Position numbers and translations under genes: made by a program. Positions 25,890-35,096 of a DNA stretch of 55,504 bases are shown here, one piece after another. The stretch lies in NCBI GenBank assembly GCA_902529805.1, contig CABZXU010000011.1, forward strand, positions 1 to 55,504. Direction: 5' to 3'. The stretch is from an uncultured Marinoscillum sp. (lineage in GTDB: Bacteria; Bacteroidota; Bacteroidia; Cytophagales; MED-G16). The first letter of the stretch is position 1; each line of letters starts with the position of its first letter. The notes under the pieces are model-generated. The model saw only the letters and a list, made by a program, of their open reading frames with translations, did not search any database and was not told the DNA's origin.

Positions 25890-27779
25890 TTAATACGCCC
25901 TACCTTTTTTCCCTTCAAAAAAATTAATGAATGATCTGTTTGCTACCAAATTACCTCCTAAAGTTGGATAATTTCCAGTAAAATACCAATCCCCTAAATG
26001 ATTTGGACACGCCTTATTTAAATTATCTATATTTTGATATATAATTTGAAACTGAGATTTCATTTCTTTAGGTTTAACTATCTTGGCAACATAATTTGAG
26101 ATATCATCATATGAAAACATTTCATAAAGAGTTTTCACATGATTTATTGGTTTATTATTATTTAAAGACTTCTTACAAGATTCATATGTTTCATCTAATA
26201 AATTCACCATTTTTCTATCCTTAATCAATTTAATCAGTGCCCTAAAAGCTACAAATTGATTCATCTTACTCATATCAATTCCATAACAATCAGGATATCT
26301 TATTTGAGGAGAAGATGAAACAAAAACTACTTTTTTAGAGTTAAGTTTAGCTAATAAACTTAAAATACTTTTTTCTAATGTAGTACCTCTTACAATTGAA
26401 TCATCAATAATAACTACTGTGTCTTTATCAGAATCAACTAATTTAAATGTAGTATCATAAACATTTGAAACTAAATCATTTCTTCCTTTATCAGTAGATA
26501 TAAAAGTCCTCATTTTAACATCTTTAGTAATAAGTTTTTCAATTCTAACCTTATTTTTTAAAAAATCTTTTAATACATTAATATGTGTTTCTTTATCTGT
26601 TAATAATTTTAACTTTTCATTATTAAGGTAATCTTTCAGAGAGTCAACTAAGCCATAAAAACAAGTTTCAGATGTATTAGGCACAAAAGAAAAAATTGTG
26701 TCTTTTAAATTAAAATTTATTGATTTAAGTATTTGAGGAACTAATAAGCTTCCTAGTTTTTTTCTTTCTTTATAAATATTGGGATCATTTCCTCTTGAAA
26801 AATAAATTCTTTCAAAAGAACAAGATTTTTTTTCACCTGGACTAATTATTTCTTCTACTGAAAAGTTTCCATCTACATTAACTATTAGTGCATGACCCGG
26901 ATCGAGTTCTTTAATCTCTGAGTATTTACAATCAAAAGCAGTTTTAATAGGTGGTCTTTCACTAGTTGCTACCACTATTTCATTATTTGTGTAATAATAA
27001 ACTGGCCTTATGCCATTAGGGTCTCTTACAATAAAAGATGATCCATGGCCAATAAGTCCTGACATCGCATATCCACCATCAAAATCTTTAAATGATTTTT
27101 TTAAAATTGAAGAAATATCAATTTCTTTTTCAATTCTTTTTGAAATTTCCTTTCTTGAGAATTTTTTATCGTACTTATTAAAAATTTTTAAATTTTCTTC
27201 GTCTAAAAAATGCCCTATTTTTTCTAAAATTGTTACTGTATCAGATTTCTCTTTTGGACTCTGTCCAATTTCTACCAATTCATCAAATAAATAGTCTAGA
27301 TTCGTCATATTGAAGTTACCAGCTAATATTAGATTTCTACTTTTCCAATTGTTTTGTCTAAGTGTAGGAGCACAATTTTCAATGCTATTTTTTCCAAAAG
27401 TTCCATATCTTAAATGCCCTAACCATAATTCTCCTGTAAAATTTATATTTCTTTTTAACCAATCCGCATTAGACCAATTATTTTTTTTATTTTTTATAAT
27501 ACAATTATTTAATTTCTTATTTATCTTATTAAAAATTACTTGAATTGAATTTTGATCAACAGATCGATAGCGATTTATATATTTATTTCCAGGCTCTACA
27601 TTCATTTTTACAGATGCAATTCCTGATCCGTCTTGACCTCGGTTTCTTTGCTTATGCATTAATAAAAACATTTTTTTTGGAGCATAAAATATGGTTTCAT
27701 ATTTATCAAGATAAAATTGCAGTGGTTTTCTTAACCTTAATAGTGCAATTCCACATTCATGTTTAATAAGTTCACTCAT
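25890..27779 (-). CDS. long amidophosphoribosyltransferase paralogue (PurF-like)
   Basis: A 629-residue protein, about 130 residues longer than ordinary PurF. The glutaminase half starts at a nucleophile Cys9 (KHECGIALLRL) and includes RNRGQDGSG and LILAGNFNMTN. The phosphoribosyltransferase half carries the PRPP loop VVIIDDSIVRGTT (about residue 450) and SSSPQIRYPDCYGIDMSKM. A fully conserved paralogue of this length is found across Bacteroidota. Whether it supplies phosphoribosylamine for purines or another pathway is unclear. The C-terminus FTGNYPTLGG is also family-typical. Confidence 0.88.
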   Translation of the reverse strand: MSELIKHECGIALLRLRKPLQFYLDKYETIFYAPKKMFLLMHKQRNRGQDGSGIASVKMNVEPGNKYINRYRSVDQNSIQVIFNKINKKLNNCIIKNKKNNWSNADWLKRNINFTGELWLGHLRYGTFGKNSIENCAPTLRQNNWKSRNLILAGNFNMTNLDYLFDELVEIGQSPKEKSDTVTILEKIGHFLDEENLKIFNKYDKKFSRKEISKRIEKEIDISSILKKSFKDFDGGYAMSGLIGHGSSFIVRDPNGIRPVYYYTNNEIVVATSERPPIKTAFDCKYSEIKELDPGHALIVNVDGNFSVEEIISPGEKKSCSFERIYFSRGNDPNIYKERKKLGSLLVPQILKSINFNLKDTIFSFVPNTSETCFYGLVDSLKDYLNNEKLKLLTDKETHINVLKDFLKNKVRIEKLITKDVKMRTFISTDKGRNDLVSNVYDTTFKLVDSDKDTVVIIDDSIVRGTTLEKSILSLLAKLNSKKVVFVSSSPQIRYPDCYGIDMSKMNQFVAFRALIKLIKDRKMVNLLDETYESCKKSLNNNKPINHVKTLYEMFSYDDISNYVAKIVKPKEMKSQFQIIYQNIDNLNKACPNHLGDWYFTGNYPTLGGNLVANRSFINFFEGKKGRAY

Positions 27780-27785
27780 AAATAT

Positions 27786-28481
27786 TTAACCATAAATTTC
27801 AAGCTTGACAGACTTAGAGTCAATTCCAAAATTTTTTAGTTTATTTCTAGCTTCTTTTATCATATCTCTCCAACCACATAAATAAAATAACGGGTTAATT
27901 AAATCCTTTTTTTCATTTAATATTTTTTCATATATTGAATGAACATATCCTGTATTTCCTTTCCATTTTTCTCTAGAAAGTGTTGGAATATAAATAATAT
28001 TTTTCATAGATGACAATTTTATCATTTCATCATAATACAAAATATCTTTCTTTAATCTTGTTCCAAATATTATAAATATTTTTCTATGTTTTATGTTATT
28101 TGTTTTAATATAATATAACATACTTCTAAAAGGTGCAATTCCTGTTCCAGTAGAAATAAAAAATAAATCTCTATCAAGTTCTTCAGGTAAGATGAATTTA
28201 CCTAATGGACCTTTAATTTGAAATTTTTTTCTAATTTTAATTTTATTAAATAGATAATTAGACATTTTTCCTCCATCCAATTTAACAATAATTAATTCAA
28301 TAATATTTTTATTATTTGGTAAAGATGCAATCGAATAACTTCTAACAAGATCTCCAATTTTAATTTGAATAAATTGACCAGCTTTAAAAGAAAAATTATT
28401 ACTATTTGAGATTTTTATAAAAAACCTCCAAGTGGACTCAGTTTCTTTTTTTATAGAATCAAGATGTACATCAATCCACAT
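27786..28481 (-). CDS. ferredoxin-NADP reductase-like flavin oxidoreductase
   Basis: A 231-residue protein with the FAD-binding beta-barrel (FKAGQFIQIKIGD and the flavin motif RSYSIAS near residue 55) and the NAD(P) domain (STGTGIAPFRSMLYYIK near residue 110, YLCGWRDMIKEA near 205). It lacks a C-terminal 2Fe-2S ferredoxin domain, so it resembles ferredoxin- or flavodoxin-NADP reductases (Fpr type). It lies six bases upstream of the PurF-like gene, so the two are probably one transcript. The electron partner is unknown. Confidence 0.88.
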   Translation of the reverse strand: MWIDVHLDSIKKETESTWRFFIKISNSNNFSFKAGQFIQIKIGDLVRSYSIASLPNNKNIIELIIVKLDGGKMSNYLFNKIKIRKKFQIKGPLGKFILPEELDRDLFFISTGTGIAPFRSMLYYIKTNNIKHRKIFIIFGTRLKKDILYYDEMIKLSSMKNIIYIPTLSREKWKGNTGYVHSIYEKILNEKKDLINPLFYLCGWRDMIKEARNKLKNFGIDSKSVKLEIYG

Positions 28482-28569
28482 TTATTTTTAATTTTAGAAA
28501 AGGCAAATTTAAAACTGTAAATCAAATAAAAAAATTAATTGCACTTTTTAAAGATTTTTTATAATAATA

Positions 28570-28580
28570 CCACTTAAAAT
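28570..28580 (+). repeat. CCACTTAAAAT repeat, copy 1 upstream of dnaA
   Basis: This 11-base word recurs exactly at 28694-28704, directly before the dnaA start. Its last nine bases are also one arm of the palindrome after dnaA. Possible autoregulatory site; evidence is repetition alone. Confidence 0.4.
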
Positions 28581-28693
28581 GAATTTAAATAAATACTTTA
28601 AAAAGTCAATAGCAAAATTTATTTTTTTCTTTCATTAATTTAATTAATATTTGAATGAATCTAATGTAAGATTATTTTCTTCATTGATAAAAA

Positions 28694-28704
28694 CCACTTA
28701 AAAT
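28694..28704 (+). repeat. CCACTTAAAAT repeat, copy 2 abutting the dnaA ATG
   Basis: Second exact copy, 124 bases after the first and directly before the dnaA ATG. Its position would let a bound protein, or a short leader, affect dnaA expression. Confidence 0.4.
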
Positions 28705-30042
28705 ATGCATCAGGATTACTGGAATAGCTGTCTAAATTTAATAAAAAAAGAATTGGAATCGCAAAGTTATAATACATGGTTTAAACCTATTAAACCAATT
28801 TCATATTCTAATAAAATTTTAACATTAAAAGTTCCAAATAAATTTTTTTATGAATGGATTGAGGAACATTATTTGGAAATATTAAATAATTCAGTTAAAA
28901 AAGTTTTGGGTAATAAAATAACTATAGAATACATCATTAAAAATAATATTAATGATAATGAAGACAAAATTAATAACTTGAATTTGAAGTTAAATAATGA
29001 TATTACATTAGTTTCTAATTTAAATTCTAATTATAATTTTAATAATTTTGTTTCTGGAAAATGTAATAACATTGCTATAAATGCAGGCAAAAGTATTTCT
29101 CAAAAACCAGGATTTACTGGATTCAACCCTTTGATGGTTTATGGAGGAGTAGGTCAAGGAAAAACTCATTTATTACATGCTATTGGAAATCAAATTAAAT
29201 TATCTAAAAATGATAATCGCATAATTTATGTAAGCTCTGAAAAATTTACGAGTGAATTTATTTCTGCTCTAAAAAATAATAGTTTAGAAGATTTCACAAA
29301 TTACTATATGAGTTTAGATACCCTTTTAATTGATGATGTTCAATTTCTATATGGTAAAGAAAAAACTCAAGAAATTTTTTTTCATATTTTTAATCATCTT
29401 AATTTAAATAAAAAACAGATAATAATTTCTTCTGATAGATCTCCTAGAGAACTAGATGGCCTAGAAAAAAGATTAGTAAGTAGATTTAAATGGGGGTTAA
29501 CAGTAGAACTTGAAAAACCTGATTTTGAAACCAGAAAAAAAATTTTAAAAGAAAAGCTTTCATCAAATAATATTAAATTGTCAGAGGAAATAATTGATTA
29601 TATATCTTTTGAAGTTAATACCAATATTAGAGAACTTGAAGGTATAATTATATCATTAATTGCTCATTCAACTATTGAAAAATCAGATATAAATTTAGAA
29701 CTCACAAAAAAAGTTATTAGTAGAATTGTAAAAGATTCAAATAATGAAATAGATATAGATTTTATTCAAAATACAGTTGCAAATTATTTTAAAATAACTA
29801 AAGAAAAAATGAAAGATAAGATTAGAAAAAAAGAAATTGTTATAGCAAGACAAGTTGCAATGTATTTTTCTAAAGACTTCACAAATCATTCTCTAAAATC
29901 AATAGGAAATCATTTTGGTGGAAGAGATCATAGTACGGTTATTCATGCAGTGCAATCAGTCAATGATATGATAGATACTGATAATATTTTTAGAAATAGC
30001 ATTCAAGATTTAAAGAAAAAATTCCAAATTAAGTCTCTTTAG
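28705..30042 (+). CDS. dnaA: chromosomal replication initiator protein DnaA
   Basis: The 445-residue replication initiator. The N-terminal domain starts YWNSCLNLIKKEL; NYNFNNFVSGKCNNIA opens the AAA+ domain. Walker A GGVGQGKTHLL is near residues 147-157, Walker B LLIDDVQFL near 207, and sensor region IISSDRSPRELDGL follows. The C-terminal domain IV carries the DnaA signature GGRDHSTVIHAV (about 405), which reads DnaA boxes. Length is normal. It is monocistronic by appearance: about 220 empty bases before it and 68 after, the latter with a palindrome. Confidence 0.98.
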   Translation: MHQDYWNSCLNLIKKELESQSYNTWFKPIKPISYSNKILTLKVPNKFFYEWIEEHYLEILNNSVKKVLGNKITIEYIIKNNINDNEDKINNLNLKLNNDITLVSNLNSNYNFNNFVSGKCNNIAINAGKSISQKPGFTGFNPLMVYGGVGQGKTHLLHAIGNQIKLSKNDNRIIYVSSEKFTSEFISALKNNSLEDFTNYYMSLDTLLIDDVQFLYGKEKTQEIFFHIFNHLNLNKKQIIISSDRSPRELDGLEKRLVSRFKWGLTVELEKPDFETRKKILKEKLSSNNIKLSEEIIDYISFEVNTNIRELEGIIISLIAHSTIEKSDINLELTKKVISRIVKDSNNEIDIDFIQNTVANYFKITKEKMKDKIRKKEIVIARQVAMYFSKDFTNHSLKSIGNHFGGRDHSTVIHAVQSVNDMIDTDNIFRNSIQDLKKKFQIKSL

Positions 30043-30079
30043 ATAATAAAATCAAATTTTTCACTTAATCCAAAATTTT

Positions 30080-30106
30080 TTAATTTTAAGTAATACTTAA
30101 AATTAA
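30080..30106. repeat. 12-bp perfect palindrome between dnaA and the GH3-like gene
   Basis: TTAATTTTAAGT (30080-30091), spacer AAT, and ACTTAAAATTAA (30095-30106) form perfect 12-base arms ending four bases before the next ATG. The inner nine bases of each arm are the core of the two repeats upstream of dnaA. It could be a weak AT-rich transcript end for dnaA or an operator for the following gene. Confidence 0.5.
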
Positions 30107-30110
30107 TATT

Positions 30111-31607
30111 ATGTCATTAAAATCATATTTAAGTGTACATATATCTAAATTAATTGTTTCAAGACAAAATAAATCAATGAAACATGCAATTGATTTACAG
30201 AAAAAAATAATGAGAGGGTTAGTTAAATCATCCAAAAAAACATTATTTGGAATAAATCATAATTTTTCAAAAATTGAAAATTACGAAAACTTTAAAGAAA
30301 ATATACCAATTAGAGAATATGAAGATTTCAAATATTATATAGAAAAGGTTATAAATAATGAAAAAAATATTTTATGGCCCGGTATACCTAAATATTTTGC
30401 GAAAACATCTGGAACAACATCTGGAACAAAATATATACCCATAACAAGACAATCTATTCCTAATCATATATTTGGTGCTAATCAAATGTTATTAAATTAT
30501 ATTTATGAAAAAAAATCTGGTAATTTTTTAAATGGATATTATCTTTTTTTATCAGGAAGTCCAGAACTCACCAAAAAAGGAAAAATATTTTCAGGTAGAC
30601 TTTCTGGGATAGTTAATCATCATATACCATTCTGGATTAGAAAAAACTATTTACCTTCATTCTCAACCAATAGTATTCCAGAATGGGGGAAAAAAATTGA
30701 AAGAATAGTTAAAGAAACTGAGAAAAAAAATATTACTATAATTGGTGGCATACCTCCATGGATTCAAATGTATTTTGATATTTTAATAAAAAAAACTGGG
30801 AAAAAAATTATAGATATATTTCCAAATTTAAAATTATTATGTCATGGAGGAGTAAATTTCAAACCTTATAAAAATATTTTATTTGATTCAATTGGTAAAA
30901 AAATAGATACACTTGAAACCTATCCAGCCTCAGAAGGGTTTTTTGCTTTTCAAAATATATCAAATAAAGAAGGTTTATTACTCCAAATAAATTCAGGTAT
31001 ATTCTATGAGTTTATACCATTAGAAGAATATCATAAAAAAAATAGAACTAGGATGAGTTTAAAAGATGTACAGATTAATGTAAACTATGCTCTTATTATA
31101 AATTCAAATACAGGTTTATGGGGTTATAGTATCGGAGATACAATAAAGTTTGTTAGCTTGGACCCCCATAAAATTATTGTAACTGGACGAGTAAAACATT
31201 TTTTATCTGCATTCGGAGAACATGTAATAAGTAATGAAATTGATACTGCAATTACTAAAACATGTGAAAAATTTAAAGAAGTTAAAATTACAGAATTTAC
31301 TGTTGCACCGTCGATTAACTCAAAAAGCAGTTTTTCATGTCATGAATGGTACATTGAATTTAAAGAAGAACCTAAAAAATTAATAGAATTTGAGAAGATG
31401 CTTGACTATCAATTATGTAAATTAAATGTTTATTATAAAGATTTAATTTCTGGAAAAATTTTGAAAAAATTAAAAATTAAAAAATTAAAAAAAGATTCAT
31501 TTATTAATTATATGAAATCAATTAATAAATTAGGTGGGCAAAATAAAGTTCCTAGACTATCAAACGACAGAAAAATAGTTGAAAAGTTAGAAAAATATTT
31601 AAGTTAA
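30111..31607 (+). CDS. GH3 family acyl-adenylating enzyme-like protein
   Basis: A 498-residue member of the GH3 family, best known in plants for joining amino acids to hormones such as auxin. Bacterial relatives are common in Bacteroidota and their substrate is not known. The adenylation motif TSGTTSGTKYIPIT (about residues 98-111) matches the ATP-binding loop; ETYPASEGFFAFQ (about 270) is the second motif; IVTGRVKHFLSAFGEHV the third. The frame is intact. It lies 68 bases after dnaA and four bases before dxr. Confidence 0.85.
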   Translation: MSLKSYLSVHISKLIVSRQNKSMKHAIDLQKKIMRGLVKSSKKTLFGINHNFSKIENYENFKENIPIREYEDFKYYIEKVINNEKNILWPGIPKYFAKTSGTTSGTKYIPITRQSIPNHIFGANQMLLNYIYEKKSGNFLNGYYLFLSGSPELTKKGKIFSGRLSGIVNHHIPFWIRKNYLPSFSTNSIPEWGKKIERIVKETEKKNITIIGGIPPWIQMYFDILIKKTGKKIIDIFPNLKLLCHGGVNFKPYKNILFDSIGKKIDTLETYPASEGFFAFQNISNKEGLLLQINSGIFYEFIPLEEYHKKNRTRMSLKDVQINVNYALIINSNTGLWGYSIGDTIKFVSLDPHKIIVTGRVKHFLSAFGEHVISNEIDTAITKTCEKFKEVKITEFTVAPSINSKSSFSCHEWYIEFKEEPKKLIEFEKMLDYQLCKLNVYYKDLISGKILKKLKIKKLKKDSFINYMKSINKLGGQNKVPRLSNDRKIVEKLEKYLS

Positions 31608-31611
31608 AATC

Positions 31612-32766
31612 TTGAAAAAAAAAATTGCTATATTAGGATCAACTGGATCAATTGGTATACAAACACTTGATGTGATTCAAAATAATAAAGAATATTTTTC
31701 TGCAGAAATTTTGATAGCAGGTCAAAATTCCAACTTACTTATTAAACAAGCAAAAGTCTTTAAGCCTAAAATAGTTGTAATTAACGATGAAAGTAAATAT
31801 CAATACATTAAAGAGCAATTAAAGGATGAGAGAATCAAGGTATATGCAGGAAAAAAAGAAATTATTAATGCTGTAAAAAATAAATCAGTCGATACAGTTG
31901 TTTCAGCAGTAGTTGGTTATTCTGGACTAGAACCAACTATTTCTGCTATAGAAGCTGGGAAAAATATTGCTCTTGCTAATAAAGAAACTTTAGTTGTTGC
32001 AGGTGAATTGATAAATAATTTGATCAAAAAATATAAAGTAAAAATGTACCCTATTGATTCTGAACATTCTGCTATTTATCAATGTATTCTTGGAGAAGAA
32101 AAAAATAAATTTGAAAAAATTATATTAACTGCATCAGGAGGACCTTTTAGGGGGTTTAAAAAATCAAGATTAGAAAAAGTAACACCCGATGAAGCTTTAA
32201 ATCATCCCAAATGGAAAATGGGGAAAAAAATATCTATTGATTCTGCAACATTAATGAATAAAGGACTAGAAGTTATTGAAGCTAAATGGCTTTTTAATGT
32301 TGATCCTGACAATATTGAAGTAATCATTCATCCTGAGGCTATTGTTCATTCAATGGTACAATTTAGAGATGGTTCAATAAAGGCTCAATTAGGTGTTCCT
32401 GATATGAAAATTCCCATTCAATTCGCACTAACATCTCCTTATAGACTAGATTCAAATTTTCCAAGGCTTTCATTTAAAGAAAAATTATCATTAAACTTTG
32501 AAAAACCAGATTTATATACATTTAAAAATTTAAAGCTAGCATTTCAGGCAATGAAAGAGGGTGGAAACAAGCCTTGTATTCTTAATGCTGCAAATGAAGT
32601 TGTGGTAGATTCATTCCTTAAAAAGGAAATAAAATTTTTAGAAATGTCAGAAATAATAGAAGAATGTTTGAATAAAATGGAATATATTGCAAACTTAAAT
32701 TTTGATGACTACGTAGAAGTTGATACAAAAACTAGAATTTTAACAAAAAAACTAATAAATAAATAA
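31612..32766 (+). CDS. dxr: 1-deoxy-D-xylulose 5-phosphate reductoisomerase
   Basis: Second enzyme of the MEP isoprenoid pathway, making methylerythritol phosphate with NADPH. It has a TTG start at 31612, fixed by the family start KKKIAILGSTGSIG directly after it and no nearby ATG. ANKETLVVAG, PIDSEHSAIYQ (about residue 150), TASGGPFRGF and IIHPEAIVHSM (about 242) are the metal, substrate and loop motifs. The 384 residues are complete. It lies seven bases before rseP. Confidence 0.97.
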   Translation: MKKKIAILGSTGSIGIQTLDVIQNNKEYFSAEILIAGQNSNLLIKQAKVFKPKIVVINDESKYQYIKEQLKDERIKVYAGKKEIINAVKNKSVDTVVSAVVGYSGLEPTISAIEAGKNIALANKETLVVAGELINNLIKKYKVKMYPIDSEHSAIYQCILGEEKNKFEKIILTASGGPFRGFKKSRLEKVTPDEALNHPKWKMGKKISIDSATLMNKGLEVIEAKWLFNVDPDNIEVIIHPEAIVHSMVQFRDGSIKAQLGVPDMKIPIQFALTSPYRLDSNFPRLSFKEKLSLNFEKPDLYTFKNLKLAFQAMKEGGNKPCILNAANEVVVDSFLKKEIKFLEMSEIIEECLNKMEYIANLNFDDYVEVDTKTRILTKKLINK

Positions 32767-32773
32767 ATAAATC

Positions 32774-34084
32774 ATGGGAGGACTAATAATGGCGCTTCAA
32801 ATGATATTGGCTCTATCAATTATTGTAGCTATTCATGAATTTGGTCATTTGATTACTGCAAAAATTTTTGGAATGAGAGTTGAAAAATACTTTGTTGGTT
32901 TTCCTCCAAAAATTTTTAGTTTTAGATATAAAGGCACTGAATATGGTCTTGGCTCTGTTCCTCTTGGAGGGTTTGTAAAAATTTCAGGAATTATTGATGA
33001 GTCTTTTGATACTAAACATGTTAATAAAAAACCTGAGCCTTGGGAATTTAGAGCTAAACCTGCATGGCAAAGATTAATTGTAATGCTTGGAGGAATAGTT
33101 CTAAATGTTATAACTGGGATAATAATTTTCATCTCATTAACTTATAAAAATGGTGATCAATTTATATCAAAAGATGAAATAAATAAACATGGTATAATTG
33201 CTTTAGAACTTGGAAAAGAGATTGGATTAGAAACTGGTGATAAAATTATTAATATAAATGGCGAAGACTGGATAAAAGATACTGATCTATTTAATCCAAA
33301 TGTTTTTTTTGAAGAAGAAAGTTTTTATACAATTGAGAGAAATGGAAATATTATTAAAGTTACTTTTCCTGATGATTTTTTAAATAAGTTTTCCTCTGAA
33401 AAAGAGATCAATTCTTTTATAAAAATAAGAAGTCCATTTACAATTAATGAAGTAGTTGAAGGCTCTGAGGCTTATAATAGTGGTATCAAAAAGGGAGATA
33501 AAATTATTTCAATTAATGATGAGAATATAATTGATATGTTCGAGTTCCATGAAAAAATAAAAGATAATATTATAAATCTAAAAATATTAAGGGATAAGAA
33601 ATTAATTAATATTAATGTTAGTAAAAATTCTGAGGGTAAAATTGGAATTATAATGAAACCAGATGCAATTAATTATTCTAAGATAAATTATAGTTTTTAT
33701 GAATCTATACCTATTGGAACTGCTCAAGCATTTTCAATTGTTATGATTAATGTAAAAGCATTTGGTCAAATGTTTTCTGGAAATATAGATCCTAGAAAAA
33801 GCATGTCTGGACCTATTGGAATTGCTCAAATTTTTGGAAGCAATTTTAATTGGGATAAGTTTTGGAGACTTACTGGATTAATTTCAATGGTATTGGCATT
33901 CATGAACTTATTACCAATTCCAGCATTAGATGGCGGCCATGCACTTTTTATTTCTATAGAATTATTGACTGGATATAAACCTTCCGAAAAGTTTTTAGAA
34001 TATTCTACTAGATTTGGCGTTATTATTCTTTTAACTCTTATGGGTTTTGTTATCATAAATGATATTTATAAACTTTTCATTTAA
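32774..34084 (+). CDS. rseP: site-2 protease RseP family, membrane zinc metalloprotease
   Basis: A 436-residue intramembrane protease that in the known family cuts anti-sigma factors and signal-peptide remnants. HEFGH (about residues 21-25) is the zinc motif in the first helix; NLLPIPALDGGH (about 377) holds the third ligand in the C-terminal half. Between them are two PDZ domains (about 115-200 and 210-300), with GIKKGDKIISIN in the second. The dxr-rseP order is widely conserved. Start could be ATG at 32774 or 32789. Confidence 0.94.
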   Translation: MGGLIMALQMILALSIIVAIHEFGHLITAKIFGMRVEKYFVGFPPKIFSFRYKGTEYGLGSVPLGGFVKISGIIDESFDTKHVNKKPEPWEFRAKPAWQRLIVMLGGIVLNVITGIIIFISLTYKNGDQFISKDEINKHGIIALELGKEIGLETGDKIININGEDWIKDTDLFNPNVFFEEESFYTIERNGNIIKVTFPDDFLNKFSSEKEINSFIKIRSPFTINEVVEGSEAYNSGIKKGDKIISINDENIIDMFEFHEKIKDNIINLKILRDKKLININVSKNSEGKIGIIMKPDAINYSKINYSFYESIPIGTAQAFSIVMINVKAFGQMFSGNIDPRKSMSGPIGIAQIFGSNFNWDKFWRLTGLISMVLAFMNLLPIPALDGGHALFISIELLTGYKPSEKFLEYSTRFGVIILLTLMGFVIINDIYKLFI

Positions 34085-34111
34085 ATCAAATCGCTTTTTT
34101 TTTGTTCCTCA

Positions 34112-35092
34112 ATGAAAAAATTTTTATTAACTATTTTTTTATTTTTTTATGGCAATTTTATTCATAGTCAAAGTAATGTTTTTGAATTTGTCAAAATTCC
34201 TGTAAATGCTAAATTATCATCATTAGGAGGATATAATGTTTCTCTTTCTTCACATGAAAATAATTTTTTTCTAAATAATCCTGCTTTATTAAATGATGGA
34301 CAAAATAAAAATATAAGTTTAAACTTTATAGATTATATCGCTAATATCAAGGGCACTAGTATTAACTATATAGATAGTTTAAAATCTATCGGAAAATTTG
34401 GGATTAGCGTAAAACATTTTAATTATGGAAAAACCAATAGTTATGATGTTTTAGGAAATTATCAAGGTGTATTAAACGGAAATGGAGTTGAATTAACCTT
34501 TTCAAAATCAAAAAAATTAGGACAATTTATTTACGGAATTAATTTAAAATATGTTCTTTCAAAGATTAAAAATTACAGCAATAATGGTGTTTTATTTGAT
34601 ATAGGTGGAATTTTTTATCCTACACATAATAAAGAGTTCACTATTGGAATAAGTTTAAAAAATTTTGGTTTTTTATTTACCAAATTTAAAGATCATTCAA
34701 ATAATATTTTACCTTTTGATATTCAAATAGGTTCAAGTATAAAACCTGAATATATGCCAATAAGGTTTAGTTTTACAGTATTTAACATTTATAATGGCTC
34801 TGAGTCAATTCGTTACAATAGTGAAAAATTATCATTAAATAAATTAATATCAAAACTAAATTTTGGATCTGAAATATTAGTAAATAAAAATATTATTCTT
34901 CAAGTTGGATATAATTTTATGAATCGAAATAAAATTAATTATAAATTTTCAAATCAAAATTCTGGATTTTCTTATGGCATTCTATTGAAAATAAAAAGAA
35001 TATGTATTAACTATGCTAGATCAATGCATAATATTCAAGGTGGAACAAATTCTATAAATCTAAGTTTTAATGCTAAACAAATAATCAACTAA
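34112..35092 (+). CDS. porQ: PorQ-family type IX secretion system-associated outer membrane protein
   Basis: A 326-residue protein with a signal peptide (cleavage near IHSQ, about residue 20). The mature start VFEFVKIPVNAKLSSLGGYN and FFLNNPALLND are characteristic of PorQ. The rest is an outer-membrane beta-barrel with alternating strands such as KLGQFIYGINLKYVLSKI. PorQ is needed in Porphyromonas for secretion through the type IX system and is part of the PorU-V-Q-Z attachment complex. No other por gene is nearby. hslU begins five bases later. Confidence 0.85.
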   Translation: MKKFLLTIFLFFYGNFIHSQSNVFEFVKIPVNAKLSSLGGYNVSLSSHENNFFLNNPALLNDGQNKNISLNFIDYIANIKGTSINYIDSLKSIGKFGISVKHFNYGKTNSYDVLGNYQGVLNGNGVELTFSKSKKLGQFIYGINLKYVLSKIKNYSNNGVLFDIGGIFYPTHNKEFTIGISLKNFGFLFTKFKDHSNNILPFDIQIGSSIKPEYMPIRFSFTVFNIYNGSESIRYNSEKLSLNKLISKLNFGSEILVNKNIILQVGYNFMNRNKINYKFSNQNSGFSYGILLKIKRICINYARSMHNIQGGTNSINLSFNAKQIIN

Positions 35093-35096
35093 TATT

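Larger units (their letters stand above)
28482..28704. other. longest intergenic gap, between flavin reductase and dnaA
   Basis: This 223-base stretch is over 80 percent A/T and lies between divergent genes. I see no perfect DnaA boxes (TTATCCACA or TTTTCCACA) on either strand, no tRNA and no convincing ORF. CCACTTAAAAT occurs twice, at 28570-28580 and at 28694-28704; the second copy abuts the dnaA ATG. It may hold the promoters of both genes, but I found no clean -7/-33 pair. Confidence 0.5.

Noticed and set aside
27010-27766. Three plus-strand ORFs of 73-94 codons opposite the PurF-like gene
   Set aside because: Antisense shadows of a well-supported 629-residue gene; no recognisable features.
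28482-28704. Replication origin next to dnaA
   Set aside because: No DnaA-box cluster on either strand; in Bacteroidota the origin is often not beside dnaA.
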